A stretch of 64,000 bases of DNA. It comes from Neofusicoccum parvum (Eukaryota > Ascomycota > Dothideomycetes > Botryosphaeriales > Botryosphaeriaceae). Below the pieces are notes generated by a model. The model searched no databases. It had not been told where the DNA came from and was given only the letters and a program-made list of their open reading frames with translations. The stretch covers positions 372,001-436,000 of the forward strand of contig CP087218.1 of NCBI GenBank assembly GCA_020912385.1, read 5' to 3'. Shown piece after piece: positions 35,068-46,015 of this stretch (its first letter is position 1; each line of letters starts with the position of its first letter). A program made the translations under genes and the position numbers.

Positions 35068-35303
35068 GGCAATGGCGTGCACAGTCGGGCGACAGGGTGT
35101 TTGGTGGAGGGGTGGACGCGGGCTGAGGGAGGTTGGGTGCCGCCGCCGCGGAGGTTTACGCGTGGGCCGCAACACGGGCGCCAAGACTGCGGAAAAAGCT
35201 TTGGCCCGAGGGCTGGTTCGCAACTTTTTTGGTGGGTCTGAAGTCCGCCGCTACCAAAAAGTTCCTGCTCGCGCCCATGCTTCCTCTACAAGACGCCTTC
35301 GAC
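35068..35303. promoter_or_regulatory. compact bidirectional promoter between PRP16 and PWP1
   Basis: Only 236 bp separate the two divergent start codons, so one short region drives an RNA-splicing gene and a ribosome-biogenesis gene. It contains one ACGCGT hexamer at 35158-35163, the core of the MluI cell-cycle box of yeasts. Whether that hexamer is used here is unknown. Confidence 0.6.
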
Positions 35304-37022
35304 ATGTCTATGATTACCGCGACCTCCTGGGTCCCGCGCGGTTTCGCCGCGCCCTTCCCCCAGAAGTACGTCTTCGACGACGGCGAGTTCGAGCGCATAT
35401 CCCAGCTCGCCCGTCTTCAGTTGGACGATGCGAAAGAGGACTTGGACGAGGCCAAGAACGGCGGGAAAAGCGCCGATGAAGAGGAAGAGCCCCAGTCGAA
35501 TGCTGCCGCTATCTCCGGGGTCAAGGACGATATGTACGCTTGCGCCCCAACTGCTATAATGTATCCAGTCTGACCGTGCCTTCTGCAGCGAAATTGACGA
35601 CGATCTGAAGGAGTACGACCTGGAACATTACGACGACGATGACGGCGCCGTGGACAAGGATGGTGAGCCTCTCGGAATGTTTGGCAATGTCAAGTCTTTG
35701 GTCTATCATGAGAACAACGACGACGATCCGTATATCACCATGCCGGACAATGTCGACGACGATGTCGAGAGGGAAGAGCTGCAGATCCTGGACACCGACA
35801 ACCTTGTCCTAGCGGCGAGAATAGAGGACGAGATGGCACATCTGGAAGTGTATGTCTACGAGGATGAGGCAGACAATCTTTACGTGCACCACGACATCAT
35901 GCTCCCGGCCATTCCGCTCACCGTTGAGTGGCTGAACACGCCTGTTGGCAAGGGCCCTATCGAGGAGGACTCCCGAGGCAATTTTGTCGCTGTAGGGACC
36001 ATGGACCCGGACATTGAGATTTGGGATCTTGACATTGTGGATTGCATGTACCCGAATGCCATTCTTGGCCAAGGCGCCGAAGACCTGCCCAATGGCGAGA
36101 AGCCCAAGAAGAAAAAGAAGAAGAAGTCCAAGAAGGCCAACGACAACTACCATGTCGACGCTGTGCTTTCCCTCGCAGCGAACCGTACTCACCGCAACTT
36201 GCTTGCATCCTCCTCTGCGGACAAGACGGTTAAGCTTTGGGACCTGAACACAACCAAGTGTGCGAAGTCGTACAGTTATCATACAGACAAAGTCTGTTCT
36301 CTGGCATGGCACCCGACGGAGACGACCGTGCTTTTGAGCGGAAGCTACGACAGGACAATTGTTGCGTCAGACATGCGGGCGCCGGAAGCTAAAGCCCCTA
36401 GATGGGGTGTGGAAAGTGATGTCGAGCAAGTCAGATGGGACCCTCACGACCCCAACTTTTTCTACGTAAGTCCTGATGTCACAGGATTAGGAATTTCACT
36501 GATTTTTGGTAGGTGTCAACTGAGAATGGTGTCATCCACTACCACGACGCTCGCCTTGCCCCCTCAGATCCGTCGCAGACAAAGCCAATCTGGACCCTTC
36601 AGGCACACGACGAATCCATCTCGTCGTTCGACATCAACCCGGTAATACCGGGCTTCATCGCCACGGGCTCAACTGACAAGGAAGTCAAGCTGTGGAACGT
36701 CCAGGCTACTGGGCCGAGCATGGTCGTATCGAGGAACCTCGGTGTAGGCAAAGTGTTCTCCACCACATTTGCGCCCGACAAGGAAGTCGGTTTCAGGCTG
36801 GCCGTGGCAGGCAGCAAGGGTTCGGTTCAGATCTGGGACACATCGACCAACGCAGCGGTGCGCCGAATCTTTGCAAACAAGGTAGCGCCTGTGGAGGGCG
36901 AGGTCAAGGAAAGGCTCGTCAGTGTGCAGGAGTCGGACAGCGAATCTGAGAGTGGCGAAGATGATGACAATGACGCCAGCGACGCGGGGCCGGACGGCTG
37001 GGAGTCGATGGATGAGGAGTAG
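35304..37022 (+). CDS. PWP1: WD40 repeat protein PWP1 (ribosome biogenesis)
   Basis: Nucleolar WD40 protein needed for large-subunit rRNA processing. Exons are 35304-35533, 35589-36465 and 36513-37022; introns are 55 and 47 nt and the total is 538 residues. The N terminus (MSMITATSWVPRGFAAPFPQ) is typical of fungal PWP1. An acidic stretch (YDLEHYDDDDG) precedes the beta-propeller. A lysine run (KPKKKKKKKSKKAN) sits in a propeller loop and may act as a nucleolar signal. Clear WD units include LLASSSADKTVKLWDLN, VLLSGSYDRTIVASDMR and FIATGSTDKEVKLWNVQ. The C terminus is acidic and ends in WESMDEE. ATG 35304 was preferred over the longer upstream frame because it matches the family start. Confidence 0.94.
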
Positions 37023-39522
37023 GGCAAGAACACCACCAAGTTGAAGTCGCCACGTCGAAGCAAATCGCCGCGGAGTGTCACCGTTGGTGGCGACAGGCGC
37101 TCCGGCGTCCAAGAGAGGGGAAAAAGGTGCCGTGACTGAGCGCCATGGCGTAATAGGCGTTCGATCCGTTACATCGTCCCCAGGGGGAAATCAGATCGAG
37201 AGCAAAAGGTACCTCGGAGGACACGGCGCGATTCTCCACCGAGAAAAGCATGTCTCGCGACCACTTGACTTTCAACGGCGGAATTTCTCCAGCCGGTGCG
37301 TTTCCCTCGGCGAAATATGCCATTAAGGGGACTGTAGGGGACGGATGGCTTCGCGGGCGGTTTCAAATGGGCGCATTAATGTTAGTGGACGCGTCTGCAG
37401 GTCGCAGGGCTGAGAGCCTAATTACTGCCTCGGGGAACGGGAGCCGCGGGCCTCCAGCAGAATCGAGATCCTTCTGAACATGTATCAGTTCCCATCGCCC
37501 AAGTTTTTTTCTCGTGTCGCGGGTCGACGATGAGCGCGACCGTTGCAGAACTAGCTCTATCATCTCCACTCCCAAAGTCAGCTGGCTGCACGCCTACGTG
37601 CGAGTAATGGCGCGCAGCACCGAACGGTTTGAATTAGCGAGAGACCTTCGCGCTGTGATTTGGGATCACCACCGATGAAGACGCGCCTTCGGTTCGGCGG
37701 CGTCCGCTTTCGGGTGCTTAGTATGCATTGCTATGCTCGTTTCTGGTCGGCGGCTGCGCGTGCTGGACATGCAGGTATTCGTGGCTGGTCGAGAACGCGT
37801 CGGCAGCCTCCCCGTCGTCCAAAACGGGCAGCATATGCCCATTCTGCACCGACAGCGCAGACGCGACGGCGCGAAGGTTGGAGCATGCCGACGGTCCGCT
37901 GGGGCAGCCTCCGCCAGGAATCACGTTGGCGATGTCAGGAGGCGTTGGTTTGGCTGCGGGCAATGCCGAACAGCTGTGCGGTCCGGCGTGCCGCAGCCAC
38001 GCCGCAGGTGCTGAGATTGGGGCGGTATTGAGTTGCTTCTGCGGAGCACACGTCGCGCATGCGAAGTGTTCTTTTGCTGCTGCCGTCGTGATCTGTCACT
38101 GGCAACGGGCCCAAGCAAGCCGCACACGTCGCGCTGAAGCCTCCGGGGCGGCAGACCGTCCGGTTGATTGTCAGGGTCCACCGCGACCAAGCGGCCTCTG
38201 CCTGGTCCTTGCAGGCGCTGGTCGCGCGAAAAGCTCTTTTCGCTAGCGTACCGCCAAATCGCAGTCAATAACCTTGAGCGTCGATGACGGTGCCTGGCGA
38301 GAGCGCCGACGGCCCAGATCCCGCGGCCTGGCCGTCTTTCCCCTTTGCGACACCAACGGCTGTCTTCTGCCAACCAGCAGCCACCACCGGCGGCGCCCTG
38401 CGCGCTATGCACGCTATGCACGCCCGGCGCATCAGGTCGCTCACGGCCCACCCCTTAGCTCCGCGGCTGGCTTCCGCGCTCTGCATGCGCTACCCACTCG
38501 AAGATCCTCCCCAACGGCGGCAGCGATCGCGGGAGCCGTGCAAACGGATCCCCCGGCGGTCGGCCGTGAGGCACGGCGGCGCGTATGGCGCAGGAATGGA
38601 GGGTGGGAGGCGTGTGCCCTGCGTGCAGCGCCGCGCCCGGTCCGGGGGCTCTGGCCTGGAGGCCTCATAAAGCTGAGACGAGGACGTTTATACTGGGGCG
38701 CCCCGGGTTGTTTCGCATGCGTCGTTTCTCAGCCCAAAGCGGTGCCTCTCCGACGCAGCAGCAGGGGCCTCTTCTCCAGACCAGCCAATTACAGGCCCAC
38801 TTGCTCGACCCGATCTCGCAGGCCTGTGCCGTGCGCACTGAATCATTGGTCGCTCTGCCGTCGCCTTTTCACGTTCGGCCGCCCTGCCCGGCGCTTCTCG
38901 AGCTGTGAGCTCTCCGTCCTCCCCCATATCTCTGCAGTCTCCCTCTCGCGGCGACGCGCTCCTCTCTTTCCTGCCAAACATCTGGCTGTGCCCTGTTGCT
39001 TCGCTCCTTAGACACACAGGCTTCCCTTCATTCATTGACTTCCATCAGTTCCACCTTCCTTTCCCACCACCACTACCACCGCCACTGTTTCGCTGCGAGC
39101 CGGCGAAACGTGCCACCAAGAAACACCGCGTCTCACCGCAGGACGACCGCGCGACGACAACCCGCTTCACCTGAAGCCTAGGAAACTCACCATTCCCGTT
39201 TCTGGAACGATTGCCACCATCTTCTGACCCTGCCGCGGCTGCACGGCTGACCTGGACCACGCGCTTGACTACCCCACTGCCCACCACCCTGTCGGCCCAA
39301 GGAAGCTGCGTCGCAGCTCGTGACGATCTCGACTGCAAGGCCCGCACCGCTAGCGCTCGGCACCTTCACCTGTGATCGCAAACGGTCTCAACAGCCTGCT
39401 TTCTCCCCGGGCCCGCTGCTTCATATCCTCGACTGTTTCCTTTGCTCTCCCCACGGACCTACTGCTGCGCCTCGACCGTTGTGTGACATCAACTGTCAAA
39501 TACTCCTACAGCCGCCGTCACC
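37023..39522. other. long spacer and probable leader of the SKRS-repeat gene
   Basis: These 2.5 kb lack a supported gene. Frames up to 245 codons occur on both strands in the GC-rich part, but they contradict each other and show no motif. From about 38900 the plus strand becomes strongly pyrimidine-rich (C/T runs), as in fungal promoters and 5' leaders, up to the next ATG. Confidence 0.5.
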
Positions 39523-40566
39523 ATGGCCGACTTCATCTCCCGGTCGCTCACCACTCGGCGGGCAAAGAAACCTGAGAAGGTCGCCACTGCCCCGTCCCGC
39601 GCATTCAGCATGAAGAAGTCTTCCAACCCTTCCATCAACCGTGTCCAGATTTCTGGGCCGGTCAATCTTATCTCGACCACCAACATGTTGTCCTACAACG
39701 CTCCCGATATTGCCGGCATGGATATTGCCGCCATGCGCCAAGCTTCTGCCGGATCCCACTCGACTTCGCACTCTGAGGAATCGGATCGCAGCTCCACTTC
39801 CAGCAACTCCCGCGGTGTCTCCACGGATGCTTCTTCCCTCGACTCGCTCCCCACGTCGCCCGAGACCAACCACCTGACCGGCTTCTTCGACTCTGCTAAG
39901 ACGGCCGCCCCTGAGAGGTCCCACACTCCCCGGTCTGCGGCTAACTCGGTTTCGCACTCTTCCAAGTCATCTCGCCCGAGCATGGAGCAGGTCAAGAGGT
40001 CCCTGGAATCGAAGCGCTCCATGGACAACATGCAATCGAAGCGCTCCCTGGACTCCAAGAGGTCTTTCGACATCAGTTCATCAAAGCGTACCCTCGAGAC
40101 GAAGCGATCCATGGACAGCATTCGGGCGGCCCAGGAATCCAACCGGAAGGCGCAAGAGTCCATTCCCTCGGTTCCGCAACGGGCGCGATCGCACAGCAAG
40201 GAAGCGCACGAAGTCATGGCGCGCAAGCGATCGATCCGCAACATCGGCCCTCCCAACAGCCTCCACAGCCGCAGCTCGTCGCAACAGGAGCAGCGCGCAT
40301 CAGTCGACATGTTCAAGAGCGGAGGCGGCGTTGAGCCAAACCATCCTTTCGGGCGGGAGCTGGAGCAGCTGAACGAGGTTGTTGAAGAATTGGGAGGCGT
40401 GATCCGCGACGTTGAGATGGACGAGGACACCAAGTTCATGCTCGAGCGAGGCTTGCAGAAATTCTGCGCGTCCGACTACCTGGCTGAGATCGCACCGTAC
40501 ATGGCACTAGCATACGAGCGGCGGCCGATGGTACCAACTCCGACGCTGAGCACGACGTGGATCTAG
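39523..40566 (+). CDS. serine-rich protein with SKRS repeats, function unknown
   Basis: One exon of 347 residues with a good start context (CACCATGG). I do not recognise a characterised family. The first half is Ser/Thr-rich and disordered. In the middle a degenerate unit of the type S-K-R-S-[LMF]-[DE]-S repeats about six times (VKRSLESKRSMDNMQSKRSL and onward), placing a basic pair before a serine each time, which would suit repeated phosphorylation. The last 60 residues look folded and conserved (FGRELEQLNEVVEELGG then GLQKFCASDYLAEIAPYMAL). No membrane segment or signal peptide is visible. Its long pyrimidine-rich leader suggests a regulated or highly expressed gene, which is inference. 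Confidence 0.8.
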   Translation: MADFISRSLTTRRAKKPEKVATAPSRAFSMKKSSNPSINRVQISGPVNLISTTNMLSYNAPDIAGMDIAAMRQASAGSHSTSHSEESDRSSTSSNSRGVSTDASSLDSLPTSPETNHLTGFFDSAKTAAPERSHTPRSAANSVSHSSKSSRPSMEQVKRSLESKRSMDNMQSKRSLDSKRSFDISSSKRTLETKRSMDSIRAAQESNRKAQESIPSVPQRARSHSKEAHEVMARKRSIRNIGPPNSLHSRSSSQQEQRASVDMFKSGGGVEPNHPFGRELEQLNEVVEELGGVIRDVEMDEDTKFMLERGLQKFCASDYLAEIAPYMALAYERRPMVPTPTLSTTWI

Positions 40567-41648
40567 GCGCATTGCATGCGCATTTTCGACGGGGATCATT
40601 GGAGGAGCTCCAGAATTTCTTTTCTCCGCGCTCCGCGCACGCACCTAAATTGCAGGCAAACGGCGGTCCCCACACCGGAGTCTGGCTCGCCAGGATGTTG
40701 AGACAGCTCCCTGCGCATCGGAAGACTCCGAATCTGTTCTTGTTCATATTCTTTAATTTCGTTCTCTACTTTCCTTTATACATACTTGAAACGCGGCGGC
40801 GATCTGGCTGGGGAAAGGACGTCCGCAGGAAATGGCGGCGGAGGATTGGCGACTATACCCCCCACTACTTCTACACACTCCTTCACGAACACTTACGACA
40901 CTGCGGTTGAGATTGCGCGTATACCTGACAGCGGAGGAAAAGGGCGGCGGATTTGCGGAGGGCGGGGCGCAGCGAGCAGCAGGCGGATGTAGATAGGAGG
41001 CCGCCGGTGCGCATGAATGCAAATAGCGCGATTGAGATTGAAACAAGGTGCAAAACAAAGTGTCGCTTGGCTCGGTGACGTTGCGGATGAGTCGCTGGTC
41101 TTTTCCCAGAGCGTGCAAGGCGGCGGCATCGATCGTCATGCCGGCTGGCCGGGGCAGCATCGCGAGAGAAACGGCGGCCGGCAAGGCTTAGGGCCGTGCG
41201 CAGGCAATGTTTTCATCGCCTCGCCGCTCCGCGAACCAAGTCACCGCGCCCTGAAGCCGCTGCCGCCGCAGAGCCACCTGTCGCATCCACACTCCCGCGC
41301 CCAGCGCTTGCCAGCAACGCCAGAACCGCCCGCCGTGGTCGCGCCGCGAAGCCGAGAGCCTGTGCATTGCGTGCAATCTACCCGACGCGCTGCGCTCCTG
41401 ACGCCGCCGTGTTGTCCCCCCCCCGCTACCCCTCCGCCGCTGCACTGTCAACATCCCGCTACCACCCCTCGATTGCGCGCACCCGACCGCGCCTGCGACC
41501 GCGCCCACCACCGCACAGCTGCCCGCCCAGCGCCTAAGCAGCCGACCCCCCCGCTAGAGGCCGCCGCGCCCTCCGCGCATTGCTCCACGTTCCCCTTCGT
41601 TTCCATCGGCTCGCGCCCTCGCTGTCAACAACAACACAACCCGACACC
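40567..41648. other. spacer upstream of CKS1
   Basis: This holds the 3' region of the SKRS-repeat gene and the promoter of CKS1. From 41200 to 41640 the plus strand is C-rich. Overlapping short frames show no motif. Confidence 0.5.
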
Positions 41649-42260
41649 ATGGATATGGGCATTGACGTGACGCGCCGCAACAAGAAGCCGCGGCCTCTGT
41701 CCGAGTCGGAGAAGGACAAGCTGGACGAGTTTGTCGAGAGCATCCACTATTCGGCGAGGTGCGCTCGCACTCCCCCTGCCTGGCGCACCGGCTGTCACAG
41801 CCTTCCCGCGCATTTTGCAGCCGCAGAATTGGAGTCGCATGCTGACCCGGGTTTCACACAGATACTCGGACAGCGAATACGAGTACCGCCACGTCCAGCT
41901 GCCCAAGCAGATGCTCAAGGTGATACCGAAGGAGTACTTCGACGGCTCCAGGGGGACGCTGAAGCTGCTGTGGGAGGAGGAGTGGAGAGCATTGGGAATC
42001 ACTCAGGTAGGCCCGCCACGCCAAACGAGTCAGCGCAAGGGCTAATGCGACGTCTTTTCCGCCAGAGTCTTGGTTGGGAGCATTACGAGGTCCACGAGCC
42101 GGAACCTCACATACTTCTGTTCAAGTACGTGTCCTCCCAGGCTGATTTGCAGCCGTCCGCTGCCGGCGGCGGCTCAATTGCACGCTCGCTACACCATGCG
42201 CCAGCATCAATTGACACGAGATCTAGGCGACCAATCAACTACCAGCCGCCAATGCACTGA
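41649..42260 (+). CDS. CKS1: cyclin-dependent kinase regulatory subunit CKS1
   Basis: Small adaptor that binds the cell-cycle CDK and phosphorylated substrates. Four exons: 41649-41758, 41862-42006, 42066-42124 and 42227-42260. The total is 115 residues, close to fission-yeast suc1 in size. The family signature is intact: [40 protein letters not shown], then [20 protein letters not shown] and the closing [10 protein letters not shown]. The [10 protein letters not shown] beta-hinge that controls strand exchange is complete, as are the anion-site residues around KQMLK. The last exon adds only 11 codons. ATG 41649 follows CACC and gives a short N-terminal extension before the conserved core. Confidence 0.96.
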   Translation: MDMGIDVTRRNKKPRPLSESEKDKLDEFVESIHYSARCARTPPAWRTGCHSLPAHFAAAELESHADPGFTQILGQRIRVPPRPAAQADAQGDTEGVLRRLQGDAEAAVGGGVESIGNHSGRPATPNESAQGLMRRLFRQSLGWEHYEVHEPEPHILLFKYVSSQADLQPSAAGGGSIARSLHHAPASIDTRSRRPINYQPPMH

Positions 42261-43726
42261 GCGAATTTCTGTGCTTCTTCCCCCCACCGGATCGACACAA
42301 CCCATGAGTGCCGCATTTCCGGATTCGGACGGCGCCTCAACACTGGGTGCCCCACCGAGCAAAGCTTCTCTCACCGCCACTTGTTGATGACTTGCAAAGT
42401 TCCGGAGCGACAGGCGAAATAAGGTGTCATCCTAGACGTCTTTCTCTCTTACATCATCTCGTCGTTTCCTCCCTTTTTCTCCATTTTATTCGCGTCGGTT
42501 GCTCTCTCAAAGCGGAACGACTCCCCTCCCGGTTCCGCGCTCTTAACGACATGGCATATGATCCTGCTTAATCACAATCTACGACCCTCGCCCCTCACAG
42601 CTGGCTCCGACGACTATAGAAAGAGAGAAAGGGAGAGCATACCTCCCCATGCATTGGAACGAAGACTCCAGCCTTTTTTTTCTAGCTTGCTCATCGTTTT
42701 TCCCTTTTTTTCCTTTTCCAACTCTACTCTATCTCTCCGGGTGTTGCTTCACAAAAACAAAGTAATGAGTGCCTTGGGAGCCTTGGGCTATGTGAGTTGG
42801 GAGTATGCCGGTCCTTTTTTCCATTTCAATTCGTTCTTGTCGTTCTTGCAAAACTTTCTCGTAGAGGGTGTAAATACAAAAAAAGTCTAAAAATTTGGAT
42901 ATGGAGCTTTAATGCTGAGGTGAGGTGAGGTGCTAACTGGTGCAGGAGGCAATGGCAGCAACCTGTTGGATTCGTGTGGAATCTCCACATCAAAGAGACT
43001 TTAGAAGCAGGAAAAGTGGTACTTCGATGGATAGCAATGGATAAGATTGCGAGACTAGCAAGGGTTTCCGGCGAGACTGAGAAGACACAATTTCGCGGGA
43101 GCGCTTTCCAGAACGGCGGGCCATTATTTCTTTGTCTGGGGGCGAACTAGGGAGCGGTCCAGCAAGTCGGGTGTAGATCTCCCGTTCGTTTCTCGACTCG
43201 TGCTTTTCCTGTTCCTGGCGTACTTGGCCCCTCCCCGAGGAACACACGCCGACCCGGTCATTGGAAATGGATGGACCCTTGCCTTGCTAAGCCACGATGA
43301 GCGTCATCGTTTTCTCGGCAACCACGTCATCCAAAGATGTGGGTAAGTTTCTCCTCTTGTTATTGTTTTAATTTTGTTGGCGGCGGCTGGAAGGCTATGT
43401 CAGACCGAGACAGTACTAGCCAGTACTCCTTGGTGAGCTGAAGAAGACAGCGTCGCGTGGAAGCGTCTGATGAAGAACTGATGTTCACGGGAAAGCCGGT
43501 GGGTAAGTGAGACCCTGCCGAAGCTCAGGAAAGTGAGGGAGAGCAGTTCTCCCTTGCCGTGAACAGGTCCGAGGGCGAGATGGTATTCGATGATCATGCA
43601 AGACAGTGTCTCGAGAGTTGCGGTGGCCATGGACAACGCTCTCACCTGTCTTCGCCCGCAGATCAATATCCCTGCAGACCAGATGAGGCGCTGTTTATAA
43701 ACCTAAAGCCAACTGTTACTCCCATC

Positions 43727-43759
43727 GCCCCCAGGTGCTAAGGGCTTGCACCTGGGGGC
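43727..43759. repeat. perfect 12-bp inverted repeat with 9-nt loop
   Basis: The arms are GCCCCCAGGTGC (43727-43738) and its exact reverse complement GCACCTGGGGGC (43748-43759), separated by nine bases. It would form a strong G/C stem. No T-run follows, so it is not a typical bacterial-style terminator, and no gene end lies nearby. Confidence 0.9.
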
Positions 43760-43844
43760 CTGCATGACGCAGTGGTAATTATTGACCACTTCACTATGAG
43801 GAACTGCTAACTTGATCTAAGAACTGATTTCGGCAATCAAAAAA

Positions 43845-43905
43845 CCGCTCGCCTATGGACGGAGAGGTCAGGTTTCTGTAGAAAGCCGCTCGCCTATGAA
43901 CGGAG
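43845..43905 (+). repeat. two direct copies of a 20-bp sequence, 41-bp period
   Basis: CCGCTCGCCTATGGACGGAG at 43845-43864 recurs at 43886-43905 with one mismatch (A for G). Weaker similarity extends on both sides, so the unit may be about 40 bp. Only two copies are present. Confidence 0.85.
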
Positions 43906-44236
43906 GAGGACAGGCGCCTACAGTTTTGCTGTTTTCAACATTGAATGAACTCTTTTGATCTCCCCTCCTTCAACAACCTGGTAGAAGCAGTCAACGTCAT
44001 GGTTCCGTCCAGGTTCGAACGGCCGCTACGTCTTCCAACCTCACTCTCATCCTACGCGCATGATATACGTGAGGTTTCAAGAGCATCGTAGGAACCTCAC
44101 TGACGCAGCATCACCCATCACAGTCGGCAAGAAAGCAACAAGCTAAAGGCGTAAAAATCGTCACGCCCATCCGGGCTGGGGGTATCAATTCGTCAAGTTT
44201 ATATACACGCCTCCACCTCCTCCCCGCCGCCCCCCT

Positions 44237-45073
44237 TCACGCCATCAACGCCGCAAACGCGATACACCCGGCCAACACCAAGCTCACCGCGGTCCCCATG
44301 CTCATCCGGCTCTGCTGATGGCTCGCCGCGCTCGGCGTCGGCTCGCCGCCACCGCCCCCTCCGCCCTGCACGTCGGCGCAGTTGGTCACGTTCTGAGCGC
44401 CGCCGCCCAGCCGGCGGCCCAGGGCGGCCATGGCGGCGAAGTCGCGGGCGCGGAACCAGGCGGCGGCGGCGGAGGCGTTGGTCGCGCAGAAGGCGGCGCT
44501 GAAGTTGAAGGTCGCGGCCGCGCCGGCGCAGGCGGGCGCCACGGCCAGCGCGTCGCGCGCCGCGTACACCCCGAACGTGCCGTTGGGCGGCCCGTACTGC
44601 ACGCTGTCGGACGTGAGGTTGACGTTGGCGGCGTCCGGGTCGAGCGGCTGGTACAGCGGCGCGATGTTGTGGACTTCGACGTACTGGCCGTTGCCGGTGG
44701 GCGTGGTGGGGGCGGAGCGCTCGAGCAGGGTTTCGACGATGCGCGCGCCGTCGGCGAGGGTGTAGGCGCGCGCGGTGCCGGGCTGGTCGTCGGTGCCGTT
44801 GAGCGGGACGGAGGACGGGTTGGTGGCGGTCGAGGAGGAGGCGGCTGACGGGTCGATCTGGCCGGTCCAGGAGATGTCGCGGAAGGAGGAGATGAGCGGC
44901 AGGATGGAGGAGAGGTTGTAGGGCAGCGTGTAGATGGTGAGGCGGCTGCCGGCGGTGTAGCCGGTTATGCAGGGATTGCTGGGCGGGATGACGGTGGGCG
45001 TGCTGATGGGCGGGTAGGCGGTCCCTGCAGACGCGCACTCGGAGGCGCGGAGGGGCGCTTGAGGGCCGCTCAT
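44237..45073 (-). CDS. unrecognised protein with C-terminal hydrophobic tail
   Basis: One frame of 278 residues from an ATG in a CCACC context. The body contains NPCITGYTAGSRLTIYTLPY, ISSFRDISWTGQID, GTARAYTLADGARIVETLLE and YVEVHNIAPL. This is a pattern I associate loosely with fungal secreted proteins of START/SRPBCC-like character, but that is a weak impression. A run of glycines and a Ser/Thr-rich linker lead to a short hydrophobic tail (MGTAVSLVLAGCIAFAALMA), as in GPI-anchored proteins. Several N-X-S/T sites also point to secretion. No signal peptide is seen at the N terminus, so either an upstream exon is missing from my model or the protein is not exported. GC content is very high and other frames are open, which lowers confidence. 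Confidence 0.65.
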   Translation of the reverse strand: MSGPQAPLRASECASAGTAYPPISTPTVIPPSNPCITGYTAGSRLTIYTLPYNLSSILPLISSFRDISWTGQIDPSAASSSTATNPSSVPLNGTDDQPGTARAYTLADGARIVETLLERSAPTTPTGNGQYVEVHNIAPLYQPLDPDAANVNLTSDSVQYGPPNGTFGVYAARDALAVAPACAGAAATFNFSAAFCATNASAAAAWFRARDFAAMAALGRRLGGGAQNVTNCADVQGGGGGGGEPTPSAASHQQSRMSMGTAVSLVLAGCIAFAALMA

Positions 45074-46015
45074 GGTGGGCGCGGGACTGGGTGGCTGGCG
45101 GCGCGGGAGATGCGGTGGTGCTGGGTGTCGCTATGGCGGCGCAGCTGGCGGGAATGGATGGAGAAATACGTGTGGGCGCGGCTGAGGCGGAGTCCGGATT
45201 GGGGGGTTTGAGTTTCGTGGGAGGGAAGAAGCTTTGGCGGGCATTGATGGGCCAGCCATGAAGCAAGGGAGCAGTGGTCGGGTGCTCCGGTCTCGATTCG
45301 GGGAGGCACGTTTAAGACCGGGCGCACGAGGCGCGGAGCTGAGGGCAGCGGCTGTGGGTAGGATGGGCAGGATCGAGGCAGGTGGAGCTTCGCCTCGGGC
45401 TGGGCGGCGGGCCACATGCTGCTGCTGCGGGCACGCGCTGGCCGGCCGCATCATGTGGCAGCGGATGCACGGTGCCTGGGCCGTGAGGGGGATCGCCGGC
45501 GCCGCCATCTGCGCCTCTGCGGGGGCCCCGGTCCGCCTCCCGCCTGCGTCATTGGCCTCACCGGCCTTCATCTTCGCTTGCACCGTCTTCATCCGGTTTC
45601 ACCTGGCCGTTTTTCCCATCGCGCCGCAGACCCAATCTGCCCGACACCTCGCCGTTGCCTGGGCGGCGTGCCGCGGCCGCGCATTGGCTGCGTTTATTTG
45701 GTCTTGACTTCGGCCGATCCCCAACGTGGGCGCGTCTGGTTCTATTATTTCCGCGAAGGTTTTTTTTTTTTTTTTGCCGGCGCTGCGGGTCGTGCATCGA
45801 CCACGATGTTCAGAACAGCGTCTCCACCGCTGTCATGCTGTCAGCGATGTTTGACAGCTGTACTGTACGCGTCTATGACGATCGGGGGCTGGACTGGACC
45901 CTGATGACGTCTGCATCTGGTGCGGATCAACGTCATGATGCACCCGGTCCTGAGCATCTTTATCATCCCTCACCAACGAGCTGAGATCTGATTCAAGTGA
46001 TCCGCCCTGTGCATC
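45074..46015. other. divergent spacer with a T16 run
   Basis: This lies between the divergent gene at 45073 and the dehydrogenase at 46016. It is GC-rich with chance frames on both strands and carries 16 consecutive T at 45760-45775. No gene is supported. Confidence 0.5.

Larger units (their letters stand above)
42261..44236. other. spacer with short repeats and a hairpin
   Basis: No gene is supported. Present are a perfect 12-bp inverted repeat at 43727-43759 and two copies of a 20-bp sequence at 43845 and 43886, listed separately. Around 42921 there is a short GAGGT run. Confidence 0.5.

Noticed and set aside
38274..39011. 245-codon plus-strand frame upstream of the SKRS-repeat gene
   Set aside because: Competes with similar frames on both strands, has no motif, and ends in the pyrimidine-rich leader.
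43771..43790. CGCAGTGGTAA, like a tRNA A box
   Set aside because: No T arm, anticodon arm or acceptor stem follows within tRNA length.
44011..44021. GGTTCGAAC, like a tRNA B box
   Set aside because: The flanks do not pair as a T arm on either strand and no A box or acceptor stem lies at the right distance.
44199..45266. 355-codon minus-strand frame overlapping the hydrophobic-tail protein in another frame
   Set aside because: Arg/Pro/His low-complexity composition typical of a shifted frame in very GC-rich DNA.
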